Virus record (IMG/VR): IMGVR_UViG_3300046471_000227
Location: 1 to 38,500 of that record
Origin: a virus
Strand: one strand, 5' to 3'
Length of the DNA stretch: 38,500 nt
The stretch's first letter is position 1; each line of letters opens with the position of its first letter. Both the position numbers and the translations under genes were made by a program. Below are positions 7,754 to 14,708 of the stretch, piece by piece. The notes under the pieces were generated by a model. It ran no database searches, was not told the origin of the DNA, and was given only the letters and a program-made list of their open reading frames with translations.

Positions 7754-7881
7754 GGTCTAACTCCTTGACATAGGGAGCTACCACTTTCGTTTCCAAGCGA
7801 ATGGGTGGCAGCTGTACGCAGGTTGGAAACCGGGAGTCAAGGAGACCGGCACGCCCTAAAGGCGTCCCACGCACAGCCGCC
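7754..7881 (-). promoter_or_regulatory. structured 5' leader of the DUF3077 gene
   Basis: Read on the minus strand, GGCGGCTGTGCGTGG (7881-7867) pairs with CCTGCGTACAGCTGCC (7822-7807) in about 15 pairs including G-U. The stem encloses an inner ACGCC/GGCGT hairpin (7851-7865) and GGTT/AACC (7821-7831). CTCCTTGAC in this loop region is the exact complement of GTCAAGGAG (7769-7761), which holds the SD of the 31-aa ORF. The sequence therefore supports a cis-regulatory RNA able to hide that SD. A GTTTCCAAGC element occurs at 7789-7798 and again at 7951-7960. Confidence 0.5.
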
Positions 7882-8152
7882 ATAACACAAGTGTGCAGTC
7901 GTAAAAATACGCTGACGCATGTGAGGGGGCGCTGTTGCGTGACTCGACGGGTTTCCAAGCCCGGTCGCTGAAATGTGCAGCGACGTCTGGAGAATATTCC
8001 GGCGAATCGAAGGCTAGCAAGGCGCTTGCCTGCCAAAAGCACCTAAGTCGTGCTTACTTACGCAACTCGCGGATTTTGCCTACAACTTCGATTCGAGTCA
8101 CTCGATATTCTGATTGCCGAGCCAAATAGGCGGTGGGGCTTTGGTCAAAAAA

Positions 8153-8176
8153 CACCACCTCCCGGTCCGGGTGGTG
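8153..8176. terminator. bidirectional terminator-like hairpin
   Basis: CACCACC pairs with GGTGGTG around a C/G-rich loop. Six A residues lie on the left and GTTGTTTTT on the right, so it could end transcripts in either direction. It separates the DUF3077 unit from hicAB. Nothing else was recognised in the rest of 7882-8262. Confidence 0.5.
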
Positions 8177-8245
8177 GCGTTGTTTTTATCGAAGGCTTGC
8201 TTCACGTAGCTGCGGTCAGACTGCGGGTACCAAATTTTTGTGCGG

Positions 8246-8259
8246 TATCATGATATAAT
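8246..8259 (+). promoter_or_regulatory. palindrome and TATAAT before hicA
   Basis: TATCATGATA (8246-8255) is a perfect palindrome overlapping TATAAT (8254-8259), only three bases before the hicA ATG; GGTAT/ATACC arms flank it. It is a plausible HicB operator. If TATAAT is the -10, the transcript would begin in or just past the start codon, which is unusual. No SD precedes hicA. Confidence 0.35.
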
Positions 8260-8262
8260 ACC

Positions 8263-8517
8263 ATGAACAATAAACAGCTCAGTACGCTCAAAGCCATATT
8301 CTCCAAGCCTGTACCCAACTCACTCGAATGGGCTCGAATCGAGGCCCTTTTTGGTGCAGCGGGTGCCCAGACTATCGAAGGCAATGGTTCCCGAGTGCGT
8401 TTTGAATTGAATGGCGTGGTTGCCACCTTTCATCGACCCCACCCAGACAAAGAAGCAAAGCCCTACCAAGTGCGTGACGCGCGGGCTTTCCTTGAGCAAG
8501 CAGGAGTCATCCCGTGA
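8263..8517 (+). CDS. hicA: HicA-type toxin (mRNA interferase)
   Basis: An 84-aa toxin of a type II HicAB system; HicA proteins cleave mRNA. The family features seen are SLEWARIEALFGAAGA, the NGSRVRFELNG strands, and the catalytic-type His in VATFHRPHP, followed by PYQVRDARAFLEQAGVI. It overlaps hicB by four bases (GTGA). It lacks a clear SD, so translation may be weak, which would suit a toxin gene. It probably stabilises the prophage or acts in phage defence; this is inferred. Confidence 0.9.
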   Translation: MNNKQLSTLKAIFSKPVPNSLEWARIEALFGAAGAQTIEGNGSRVRFELNGVVATFHRPHPDKEAKPYQVRDARAFLEQAGVIP

Positions 8518-8846
8518 ACGTAATGAACTACAACGGCTATGCCGCCCGAATTGAGTACAGTGATGAAGATGGCCTATTTGTCGGCCACATCGCCGGTATC
8601 AAAGATGTCGTTGGCTTCCACGGTGAGTCGGTCGCCGAACTGCGCAAAGCTTTCCAAGAGGCCGTAACTGACTACCTCGAAACCTGCGCCAAGCTGGGCC
8701 GTGCCCCCCAAAAACCCTATTCGGGTAATCTCAGCTTACGCCTAGCGCCGGCACTCCATGCGACAGTCGCCGTGAAGGCACAGCTAGCTCACAAAAGCAT
8801 CAATCAATGGGTGGCTGACGTCCTAGATCGCGAGGCGCACGCCTGA
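8514..8846 (+). CDS. hicB: HicB-type antitoxin
   Basis: A 110-aa antitoxin that neutralises HicA and represses the operon. The N-terminal domain shows the RNase-H-like HicB pattern (YSDEDGLFVGHIAGIKDVVGFHGESVAELRKAFQEAVTDYL). The C-terminal part (LSLRLAPALHATVAVKAQLAHKSINQWVADVL) is a ribbon-helix-helix or Arc-type DNA-binding segment. It starts with GTG overlapping the hicA stop; an in-frame ATG lies two codons later. Confidence 0.9.
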   Translation: MNVMNYNGYAARIEYSDEDGLFVGHIAGIKDVVGFHGESVAELRKAFQEAVTDYLETCAKLGRAPQKPYSGNLSLRLAPALHATVAVKAQLAHKSINQWVADVLDREAHA

Positions 8847-8982
8847 GGTCATCACCATGCGTGCGCCTATCAATACCGGCGAACTCCACGCATGGTCTTT
8901 GACGTACATCTTTCAGCCACTAAAAACTCGATCCGCGTCAACCAACGATAATGTGCTACCGCATGCACGCCTTCACTATCGC

Positions 8983-9741
8983 TCAGGATCTGCCAAGTAC
9001 CACAGCACCGATAGCAATGATAACTATCGCCCCTCCGGCGATTGCATTGATTCGCGAAATCCTGCTGTTCCGGATCTGTTGCGCAGCAAGCGTTGATACC
9101 TGTGTCTCTACTCTTGCAATCAATGTGGCGAGATCGGAAACGTTCTCGGATTGTTTGTCTATTTTCTCTCCCAAAGCGCGAATCAATGGACTGATGTCAG
9201 GTGCGGCGATGGTTGAGGGCGTGGTGCCTATAGGCTCTATTTTGCCTTGCGAGGCGTCCTTCTGCTTAACGGCCTTAGTTCGATCCCCCGCAACAGCGAT
9301 GAAGCTGGCGCCCGCCCCAGCACAAGCGAGGTTGATGAAGTACAAAGTAGCATTGAGCCATTTGGTGATGGCGCCAAATAATTGGACGTAGGTCAGTTCG
9401 ACATGCTCACTGGCCCAAGCACTAAGCCCGAAAGAGAGAATCTGATCCTTCACCATTTCCTTGTTACTCTCCAAATTTAGGAAGGCCAACATAGGTTCAA
9501 TCGTGATCGTGTTCATCAAAGCTGTAATCACGGCTAACCCTACCAAGGCGATTCCTTTTTGCATCGGTCCTATTGGCGCGGAGGTGATCAGAATGAATAA
9601 AGTCAAACCACCCGTTACTAGCGAAACCCCCGCAACGACTGGTTGTCCGGACGCAGTGTATTGAAGTGGCAGATACCACCAGACGAAAGCAGCGGCGGCG
9701 AGCAAAAGTATTCCCACTACCCAAAAGATAGCTTTACGCAT
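8983..9741 (-). CDS. polytopic membrane protein of unknown function
   Basis: A 252-aa inner-membrane protein. Hydrophobic segments lie at about residues 5-25, 35-55, 62-82 and 125-150, and there is a final one at about 228-248 (INAIAGGAIVIIAIGAVVL). A hydrophilic, partly coiled-coil stretch (about 180-220, LGEKIDKQSENVSDLATLIARVETQVSTLAAQQ) precedes the last helix. GGAAGG lies ten bases before the ATG. It stands alone in the accessory block between hicAB and the SOS cassette. A multi-pass protein in this position could serve superinfection exclusion, but the sequence does not show it. Confidence 0.75.
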   Translation of the reverse strand: MRKAIFWVVGILLLAAAAFVWWYLPLQYTASGQPVVAGVSLVTGGLTLFILITSAPIGPMQKGIALVGLAVITALMNTITIEPMLAFLNLESNKEMVKDQILSFGLSAWASEHVELTYVQLFGAITKWLNATLYFINLACAGAGASFIAVAGDRTKAVKQKDASQGKIEPIGTTPSTIAAPDISPLIRALGEKIDKQSENVSDLATLIARVETQVSTLAAQQIRNSRISRINAIAGGAIVIIAIGAVVLGRS

Positions 9742-9908
9742 TTATTTTAACCTTCCAGTTGGTAAGCGTAGGTCGACGGCCGATCATGGCCGTGACTAAA
9801 ATTTGTGGCAGCGAGTATAGGCTTGCGCTAAAGGATACCGTGAACAGGCCGCCTATTGCTTACCAGAGCATCGGGCTCAAAGTCGGCGGCAAAAGAAGAG
9901 GGATGTGA

Positions 9909-10595
9909 TCAGATAGGAAGGATTAACTGTGGTCCCTGATTGCGTACATTCCCAACCGCTCGATCCACCGCAAACCATTCAAAGTCTTCCGTAGGTCTGC
10001 ACATTGTCATAGCGATTTCCGCAGCCCTTTGTGGATCCAGTCCCGGTTCTAACCACTCCCGAGCCACTGCGGGCTCCAATACCAATGGCCGGCGATCATG
10101 AATGTCGACCATGCCCTGATCGCTGGCTGCGGTGATGATGACGTACCCGTCCTCGTCGTTCAGTTCCAGCCCCGGTGTCACTTGGGCTAGTGCGCCAAAA
10201 AACATCGGCGCCTGGCTTTTCAAACGAATGAAGTAGGGCAGCTTCTTCTTCGGATCGTCCGGATCTTTCACCCATTCAAACCAGCCATTGGCAGGTGCGA
10301 TCGCGCGACCGTTTGGCCAAAGCTGTTTGAAAAACTTGCCAGTGGTTACGGTTTCCACACGCGCGTTGATCGGGTCTGGTCGCTTACCCTTCGCCCAAAA
10401 CGGTGACCACCCCCAGCGCACCTTGTCGACGCTTAAACCAGCATCCACTGATCGAATAATTTCGACTCGAGTAGTGGGAGCTACGTTGTAGCGGTCGATG
10501 GCCCAGAGATCGTACCCATTGATGGCCAACTGTTGAGGAGCCAGTTCTTTCAGGTAGTGATCCATCGACTCGTAAATCGAATAACGTCCACACAT
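9909..10595 (-). CDS. SRAP-family DNA-protein crosslink protein (YedK/HMCES type)
   Basis: A 228-aa SOS response-associated peptidase domain protein. The family crosslinks covalently to abasic sites in single-stranded DNA through Cys2. Visible here are MCGRY at the start (Cys2), INARVET (Asn78), PANGWFEW (Glu107) and DIHDRRP (His166), which are the usual active-site residues. It is full length for the family. It is transcribed away from umuDC across the LexA-type palindrome at 10653-10676, so one operator can control both sides. Confidence 0.92.
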   Translation of the reverse strand: MCGRYSIYESMDHYLKELAPQQLAINGYDLWAIDRYNVAPTTRVEIIRSVDAGLSVDKVRWGWSPFWAKGKRPDPINARVETVTTGKFFKQLWPNGRAIAPANGWFEWVKDPDDPKKKLPYFIRLKSQAPMFFGALAQVTPGLELNDEDGYVIITAASDQGMVDIHDRRPLVLEPAVAREWLEPGLDPQRAAEIAMTMCRPTEDFEWFAVDRAVGNVRNQGPQLILPI

Positions 10596-10652
10596 GGTGT
10601 CACCCGTCGAAATGTCCTACATACCTCATTGACTGCGTGAAGCTCCGCGAGT

Positions 10653-10676
10653 TTTACTGTATGCGCATACAGTAAA
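10653..10676. promoter_or_regulatory. LexA (SOS) box
   Basis: A perfect 24-bp palindrome whose core is CTGTATGCGCATACAG, matching the LexA consensus CTG-N10-CAG. It lies 20 bases before the umuD-like ATG and about 58 bases from the SRAP start, between the divergent genes. It should make both units DNA-damage inducible through host LexA. Confidence 0.9.
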
Positions 10677-10696
10677 TTCCTCGTCAGGTTCGCATC

Positions 10697-11128
10697 ATGA
10701 GTGTCACCATCCTCGGCCCGCTGTCGGAGGGGGGCGAAAAGCTCCCGCTATATTCCTTTCAAATTCCCGCGGGTTTCCCTTCTCCGGCGGCCGATCACAT
10801 CGAGAAGCACATCTCACTGGACGAGATTTTTGAGATCCGCGCTCCCCATGTATACCTGGCCAAGATCGAAGGCGACAGCATGGAAGGAGCAGGAATATTT
10901 TGTGGGGACATGGTCGTTGTCAATCGCAGCCTGACCGCAGAACATGGCGATATTGTCATTGCCGGCCTCAACTCCGAACCGGTCTGCAAGCGCCTACATT
11001 TGCGCGACAGCGGCATTATTCTCATGTCAGCCAATACCAAATACCCGCCACGCTATGTGATGGAGGGCGACGAGTTGGTTATCTGGGGAGTGGTGACGTA
11101 CAGCGTGCGCGATCATGCCAAATCGTGA
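10697..11128 (+). CDS. umuD: UmuD-like translesion polymerase accessory protein (S24 family)
   Basis: A 143-aa LexA-like S24 peptidase. Self-cleavage would occur at Ala25-Gly26 in the IPAGFPSPAAD motif. The catalytic dyad is Ser61 (GDSMEGAG) and Lys98 (VCKRLHL). The cleaved form assembles with UmuC into DNA polymerase V for mutagenic bypass of lesions. The length matches UmuD. It directly follows the LexA box and overlaps umuC by 14 bases, forming a two-gene SOS operon carried by the prophage. Confidence 0.95.
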   Translation: MSVTILGPLSEGGEKLPLYSFQIPAGFPSPAADHIEKHISLDEIFEIRAPHVYLAKIEGDSMEGAGIFCGDMVVVNRSLTAEHGDIVIAGLNSEPVCKRLHLRDSGIILMSANTKYPPRYVMEGDELVIWGVVTYSVRDHAKS

Positions 11129-12395
11129 GCCTGTTTTTGCCCTCATTGACTGCAACAGTTTCTACGCAAGCTGCGAGCGCGTCTTTCGACCAGACCTGGC
11201 AAAGACGCCGATCGTCGTTTTGAGCAACAACGATGGCTGCGTCATCGCACGCAGTTACGATGCGAAACCCTTTGTGAAAATGGGCGCACCTTACTTTCAA
11301 ATCAAAGATGTGTTGCGCCAGAACGGCGTCCAGGTATTCAGCAGCAACTACGCGCTATATGGCGACATGAGCGAACGGGTCATGAGCATCATCGAATCCA
11401 TGGTGCCCACCGTCGAGGTGTACAGCATTGATGAGGCCTTCGCCGATCTCACCGGCATTCCGGGAGACCTGACCACCTTCGGCCGAGCAATTCGCGCTGC
11501 CGTCTATAAAGGAACGGGCATTCCGGTTGGCGTTGGCATTGCACCGACCAAAACCCTGGCAAAGCTGGCTAACCATACGGCCAAACGTTTGCAAGCGCAC
11601 ACCGGTGGCGTTGTCGATATTTGCGATCCGATCAAGCGCGACTGGGTTTTGCGGAATACTGATGTCGCGGAAGTCTGGGGCGTGGGCCGGCGAATGAAAG
11701 CTCACCTCGACGCTATGCAAATCAAGACAGCGATGGACTTGGCGAAAACTGATCCACGGACGCTCCGGCAGAAGTTTAGCGTTGTGATCGAAAAGACCGC
11801 GCGTGAATTAGCGGGTACTTCCTGCCTGGAACTCACCGATGCCGAGCCGGCCAAGCAAGAGATCTGCAGCAGCCGTATGTTCGGCAAGCGCCTGACAACC
11901 ATCGAGCCCATCAAGGAAGCGGTGGCCACCTACGTGGATCGAGCATCGGAAAAGCTGCGGGCGCAAAACTCACTGTGCAAAAAAATCCGCGTCAGCATTC
12001 GCACCGGCATGTTCAGCCCAGAGGAAGCCAAGTATGCCAACGGTGCACTTGTTGAATTACCTTACCCGACCAACGATGTGAGACTGCTGACGAAGGCCGC
12101 GACCGAGGCTATCAATCGTCTATTCCGCCCGGGCTTTAAATACAGCAAGGCAGAAGTGTTGCTGATGGATCTGCGAAAGCCGGGAGAGTTTACCGATGAC
12201 CTTTTCGCTCAGTCGCAACCCGCAGCGGCAGAAAAGGTTATGGGAATCTTGGACGAGATCAATCAGAGGTGGGGGAGAGGGACGCTGCGAGCGGGTAGCG
12301 TGCCGGCAGACCCTGATTGGGGGATGCGGCGAGAGATGATGAGCCAAAGTTTTACCACGAAGCTTGATCAGCTTTGGATTGTGAAATGCTGTTAG
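11115..12395 (+). CDS. umuC: UmuC-like Y-family DNA polymerase
   Basis: A 426-aa catalytic subunit of an error-prone DNA polymerase V. Motifs seen are FALIDCNSFYASCERVF at the N-terminus (metal-binding Asp), VVLSNNDGCVIARS, YSIDEAFADLTG (catalytic Asp-Glu) and GVGIAPTKTLAKLANH. The little-finger domain follows, and the C-terminus ends in the usual DUF4113-like region (RRGTL-like WGRGTLRAGS, MRREMMSQSFTTKLDQL). It is full length and intact. The start overlaps the umuD-like gene. Expression should follow the SOS box upstream. Confidence 0.95.
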   Translation: MPNREPVFALIDCNSFYASCERVFRPDLAKTPIVVLSNNDGCVIARSYDAKPFVKMGAPYFQIKDVLRQNGVQVFSSNYALYGDMSERVMSIIESMVPTVEVYSIDEAFADLTGIPGDLTTFGRAIRAAVYKGTGIPVGVGIAPTKTLAKLANHTAKRLQAHTGGVVDICDPIKRDWVLRNTDVAEVWGVGRRMKAHLDAMQIKTAMDLAKTDPRTLRQKFSVVIEKTARELAGTSCLELTDAEPAKQEICSSRMFGKRLTTIEPIKEAVATYVDRASEKLRAQNSLCKKIRVSIRTGMFSPEEAKYANGALVELPYPTNDVRLLTKAATEAINRLFRPGFKYSKAEVLLMDLRKPGEFTDDLFAQSQPAAAEKVMGILDEINQRWGRGTLRAGSVPADPDWGMRREMMSQSFTTKLDQLWIVKCC

Positions 12396-12426
12396 GTGCT
12401 GCGCAGGTCTGACCGCATATAAACTG

Positions 12427-12450
12427 AAGCAGGGGCCTAAGCCCCTGCTT
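12427..12450. terminator. hairpin between umuC and the 33-aa ORF (copy A)
   Basis: A perfect 10-bp stem, AAGCAGGGGC / GCCCCTGCTT, with a CTAA loop. It lies 31 bases after the umuC stop and 7 bases after the stop of the opposing 33-aa ORF, so it probably terminates both. Confidence 0.7.
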
Positions 12451-12457
12451 TACCACA

Positions 12458-12559
12458 TCAAATATCCCTAGCCAGGATAACCAAGCGAACTGACCAGTAA
12501 ACGGCCTGCAGCGCTCGGATCATCTCTTCAGGAAGGTACCGATTTAGTAGTAGCTTCAT
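12458..12559 (-). CDS. 33-aa peptide gene, copy A of a duplicated module
   Basis: ATG at 12559 with GAGG eight bases upstream encodes a 33-aa peptide ending just before a strong hairpin. It aligns without gaps to the 33-aa peptide at 14304-14405, with 15 of 33 identical residues by my count. The shared motif is Y-x-P-E-E-x-I-R-A-x-Q-A-x-Y-W followed by RLV. The peptide is basic at the ends with an aliphatic/aromatic helix in between, so membrane association or an amphipathic helix is likely. I do not recognise the family. The conserved length, motif, SD and adjacent terminator support a real gene. A type I toxin is one possibility but is not shown. Confidence 0.6.
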   Translation of the reverse strand: MKLLLNRYLPEEMIRALQAVYWSVRLVILARDI

Positions 12560-12649
12560 GTGAGTAACCTCAGAAGGTTAGTAAAAACCGTTACCTAGTA
12601 AAAAAGTAGCGGAGTTTCCCACTCAGTCTGGTAGCTCGCTTCGCTAGAT

Positions 12650-12760
12650 TCGTACACCGTTACTTAGCAATATTCGTAATTAACGTTGTTTAGCTAAACC
12701 AGGATCGTAATTAATGGTGTTTAGCTAAACTAATATCGTAACTAACGGTATTTTGACGAG
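12650..12760. repeat. 31-bp tandem repeats with GTTTAGCTAAAC palindromes
   Basis: Two full 31-bp units beginning TCGTAATTAA (12674-12704 and 12705-12735) are flanked by partial units at 12650-12673 and 12736-12760. Each full unit holds the perfect 12-bp palindrome GTTTAGCTAAAC (12688-12699 and 12719-12730), spaced exactly 31 bp or about three helical turns apart. This array lies between the 33-aa gene and the divergent candidate RNA, as an operator or iteron array would. Confidence 0.75.
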
Positions 12761-12819
12761 TTATCTTGCTTGACGAGCCAGTCACAGAGCCATAACCTTC
12801 AAATTGTCTAGGTTCAAAG

Positions 12820-12920
12820 ATGTATAGCTGTAAGTGGTTGATCAAGATGCTACCACAAGATTTCCGCAAGGAGATCAACCTGAAAGCGTCTACACGAAGC
12901 CCGCCCCGTGCGGGCTTCGT
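12820..12920 (+). ncRNA. candidate small RNA, copy A, with terminator
   Basis: 12852-12885 (ACCACA...GATCAACCTGAAA) is conserved with 14640-14673, although the reading frames are not. Both copies end in a strong terminator stem; here it is ACGAAGCCCGC / GCGGGCTTCGT (12894-12904 and 12910-12920) followed by CATTT. Nucleotide conservation without protein conservation suggests an RNA gene transcribed away from the 33-aa ORF. The 5' end is not known, so the start given is arbitrary. Confidence 0.4.
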
Positions 12921-12922
12921 CA

Positions 12923-13249
12923 TTTCGGAAGCTAGAACCTATACATACCTGGTGGGTGTCAATTTGTCTAACGCACAGCCTGCGGGGGCTTGGCGGGGAT
13001 TCGAGTTTTGCAAACCTATAGGTGTACAAAACTTTATTATTTTTCCTATATTCAAGAAAAGCCGACGAACGGTTATGGCCAACTAGGCACATGTGCCTAA
13101 AACATCAAATAGTTGTTTTTTTGCATATGGAAGGATAATAGCGAGATCAACGAAAAATCGAAGGTTTGTACATAGAAACGCTATTGTATTTGGCTGACGT
13201 GTCGCTGGTTTGGCTCTACCAATGGTGCAGCAACCCCTCAGTGCACTGG
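12923..13249. other. intergenic stretch with a 16-bp perfect palindrome
   Basis: No convincing gene. TAGGCACATGTGCCTA at 13084-13099 is a perfect palindrome, followed by an A/T-rich stretch. A CCTATAGG palindrome is near 13014. The remainder is featureless downstream sequence of the HNH gene. Confidence 0.5.
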
Positions 13250-14209
13250 TCAATTTTCGACGTTTTCAAATCGTGCTGCGTATTGCAGTAGCTCTAAATT
13301 GATCCGGTCTGCTTCTGGCGAAAAGTGTGCGTCACGATGACAGTTCGGGCAGAGCGCCACGCAGTTCCAGACCTGATCCCCCATTTTTATCCCTAGGATG
13401 TGATGGACATCCAGAAAGGAGTCGTAGGCGCGCTCGTTTGAGCAGCCCTGCCTTTCGCACGTATCGGTGCGATCAAGTACAGCTTCTCTAACCTTGCGAT
13501 CACGCGGGAACTCGGCACGAAGAACGTATCGTTGCACTGGTGCCCCATTTCCGAGATTGGAGTAGTCGGACGGAGGCGTGCAGTCATCAATGGCGTCCTG
13601 ATCGGTCCTTGGCATCATAATGGGCAGCTTCGTCAAATCGGCAACCCCTTCCCAATTCCAAAGTACGTCAGCGACGCGGTGTGCTTCGGGTGTTCTTGTG
13701 TCCATTAACCAGATAGTAGGACTGCTACCGTTTTTGGAGTGGTTCTTCCTCATGTTTTTCATCTGGCCGCTGTCGATCAATTCTTGGCTAACTCGGGCTT
13801 GGGCGTCGAAGATGCCTTTCATTTGACCGCTGGGAATCAACGCTGCGAAAACGATAAATGCACCATCTCGCTGTAGAAGCAGGTTATGGGTTATCTCCAG
13901 ATCGAGATCGCGCTGCATTGTTTTTTCCAAGGTCGCGTTCCAATCACCATGGACCAACCGGGCACTGAGCTGTGCGGCGGAATAGCTCAAATCCTTGGCG
14001 CTACGTCGACGCCAGCAAAGGCGCACGCGAATTTTCATTCGTTCACCCTGCGGTGATTTAGCGGAAATGAGTTGATTGATCGCTGAGCCAGAAACCTTCA
14101 GGGTTTCACGAAGATGCTGAAAACCATGAGTAGCCAGGAATGGCACAACTGATTCTCTAGTGATTTTCTCTGCATGGATGCTTTCTTCGGTACGGAATGG
14201 GCGTTTCAA
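13250..14209 (-). CDS. HNH endonuclease
   Basis: A 319-aa protein with a C-terminal HNH nuclease domain. Structural zinc ligands are Cys251/Cys256 and Cys287/Cys290 (CVALCPNCH). The HNH residues appear in FLDVHHI (268-270), Asn282 and His291/His295. The N-terminal 230 residues carry no domain I recognise and may bind DNA or modified bases, as in McrA-type restriction enzymes; that is inference. The start is TTG at 14209 with AAGGAG eight bases upstream. It is a single gene, isolated upstream by the terminator at 14273-14300, and it sits between the two copies of the 33-aa peptide/RNA module. Confidence 0.88.
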   Translation of the reverse strand: MKRPFRTEESIHAEKITRESVVPFLATHGFQHLRETLKVSGSAINQLISAKSPQGERMKIRVRLCWRRRSAKDLSYSAAQLSARLVHGDWNATLEKTMQRDLDLEITHNLLLQRDGAFIVFAALIPSGQMKGIFDAQARVSQELIDSGQMKNMRKNHSKNGSSPTIWLMDTRTPEAHRVADVLWNWEGVADLTKLPIMMPRTDQDAIDDCTPPSDYSNLGNGAPVQRYVLRAEFPRDRKVREAVLDRTDTCERQGCSNERAYDSFLDVHHILGIKMGDQVWNCVALCPNCHRDAHFSPEADRINLELLQYAARFENVEN

Positions 14210-14272
14210 CTCGAAGTCTCCTTTTCGTTAGCTGGGCACACCACCGCTCACAGATTAGGAGCGATTCCAACG

Positions 14273-14300
14273 AAAACGGGGACCTTTCGGTCCCCGTTTT
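14273..14300 (-). terminator. strong terminator after the 33-aa ORF (copy B)
   Basis: A perfect 12-bp stem, AAAACGGGGACC / GGTCCCCGTTTT. On the minus strand the loop is the stable tetraloop GAAA, followed by CGTTGG. It starts three bases past the stop of the copy-B peptide gene. Confidence 0.85.
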
Positions 14301-14303
14301 GCG

Positions 14304-14405
14304 TTACACCTGTGGAATTATTCGAACTAAGCGAATCAGCCAGTAAGCAGCTTGAAACGCACGGATCAACTCTTCCGGGATGTACTTTTGAATGAAGGAT
14401 CGCAT
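14304..14405 (-). CDS. 33-aa peptide gene, copy B of a duplicated module
   Basis: ATG at 14405, with GGAG about 11 bases upstream, encodes a 33-aa peptide of the same length as copy A (12458-12559). It shares the core Y-I-P-E-E-L-I-R-A-F-Q-A-A-Y-W and RLV. The C-terminus is hydrophobic (RIIPQV). The untranslated sequence before both starts is also related (AACCYTCTGRGG-like). It ends immediately before a very strong terminator, typical of a short monocistronic gene. Family and function are unrecognised. Confidence 0.6.
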   Translation of the reverse strand: MRSFIQKYIPEELIRAFQAAYWLIRLVRIIPQV

Positions 14406-14599
14406 TTAGGCGAATTCTCCAGAGGGTTGCGGAATTTGCTTCGTTGAAAACAACGGAGCAGTTATGTTCCACAATGCACAGCGAAGAAGTTATCAACTTT
14501 ATCGACCAATTAATCGGCGTTATTAACGCGTTAGTTATCGGTTTCGGGTATAGCACCCTGTTGACGGCTCGTTCGCCTGTCCATACCCTTCGAGGTGCG

Positions 14600-14708
14600 A
14601 GCTACAAAGTGGTACGGCTACACGTGGAGACTGGAGATTACCACAGGGATTCCTTAGGGGATCAACCTGAAAATATCTGCCTCAAGACCCGCCATTGCGC
14701 GGGTCTTG
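14600..14708 (+). ncRNA. candidate small RNA, copy B, with terminator
   Basis: 14640-14673 matches the conserved block of copy A and ends in a terminator stem CAAGACCCGC / GCGGGTCTTG (14683-14692 and 14699-14708) followed by CCGTTTC. It is divergent from the copy-B peptide gene, as in copy A. The 5' end is arbitrary. A 120-aa frame starting at 14444 crosses it but reads through the terminator, so it is unlikely to be protein throughout. Its early part (from ATG 14474) would encode a hydrophobic segment VINFIDQLIGVINALVIGFG, which cannot be fully ruled out as a peptide. Confidence 0.35.

Noticed and set aside
7662-8042. N-terminal extension of the DUF3077 protein to 224 aa
   Set aside because: The extension crosses a strong RNA structure, reads as low-complexity Arg/Ser/Pro, and the ATG at 7661 has an excellent SD.
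8857-9096. 79-aa plus-strand ORF after hicB
   Set aside because: It overlaps the end of the membrane-protein gene on the other strand and has no SD.
12820-13086. 88-aa plus-strand ORF
   Set aside because: It reads through a strong terminator stem. The related sequence at 14640-14673 conserves bases but not this frame.
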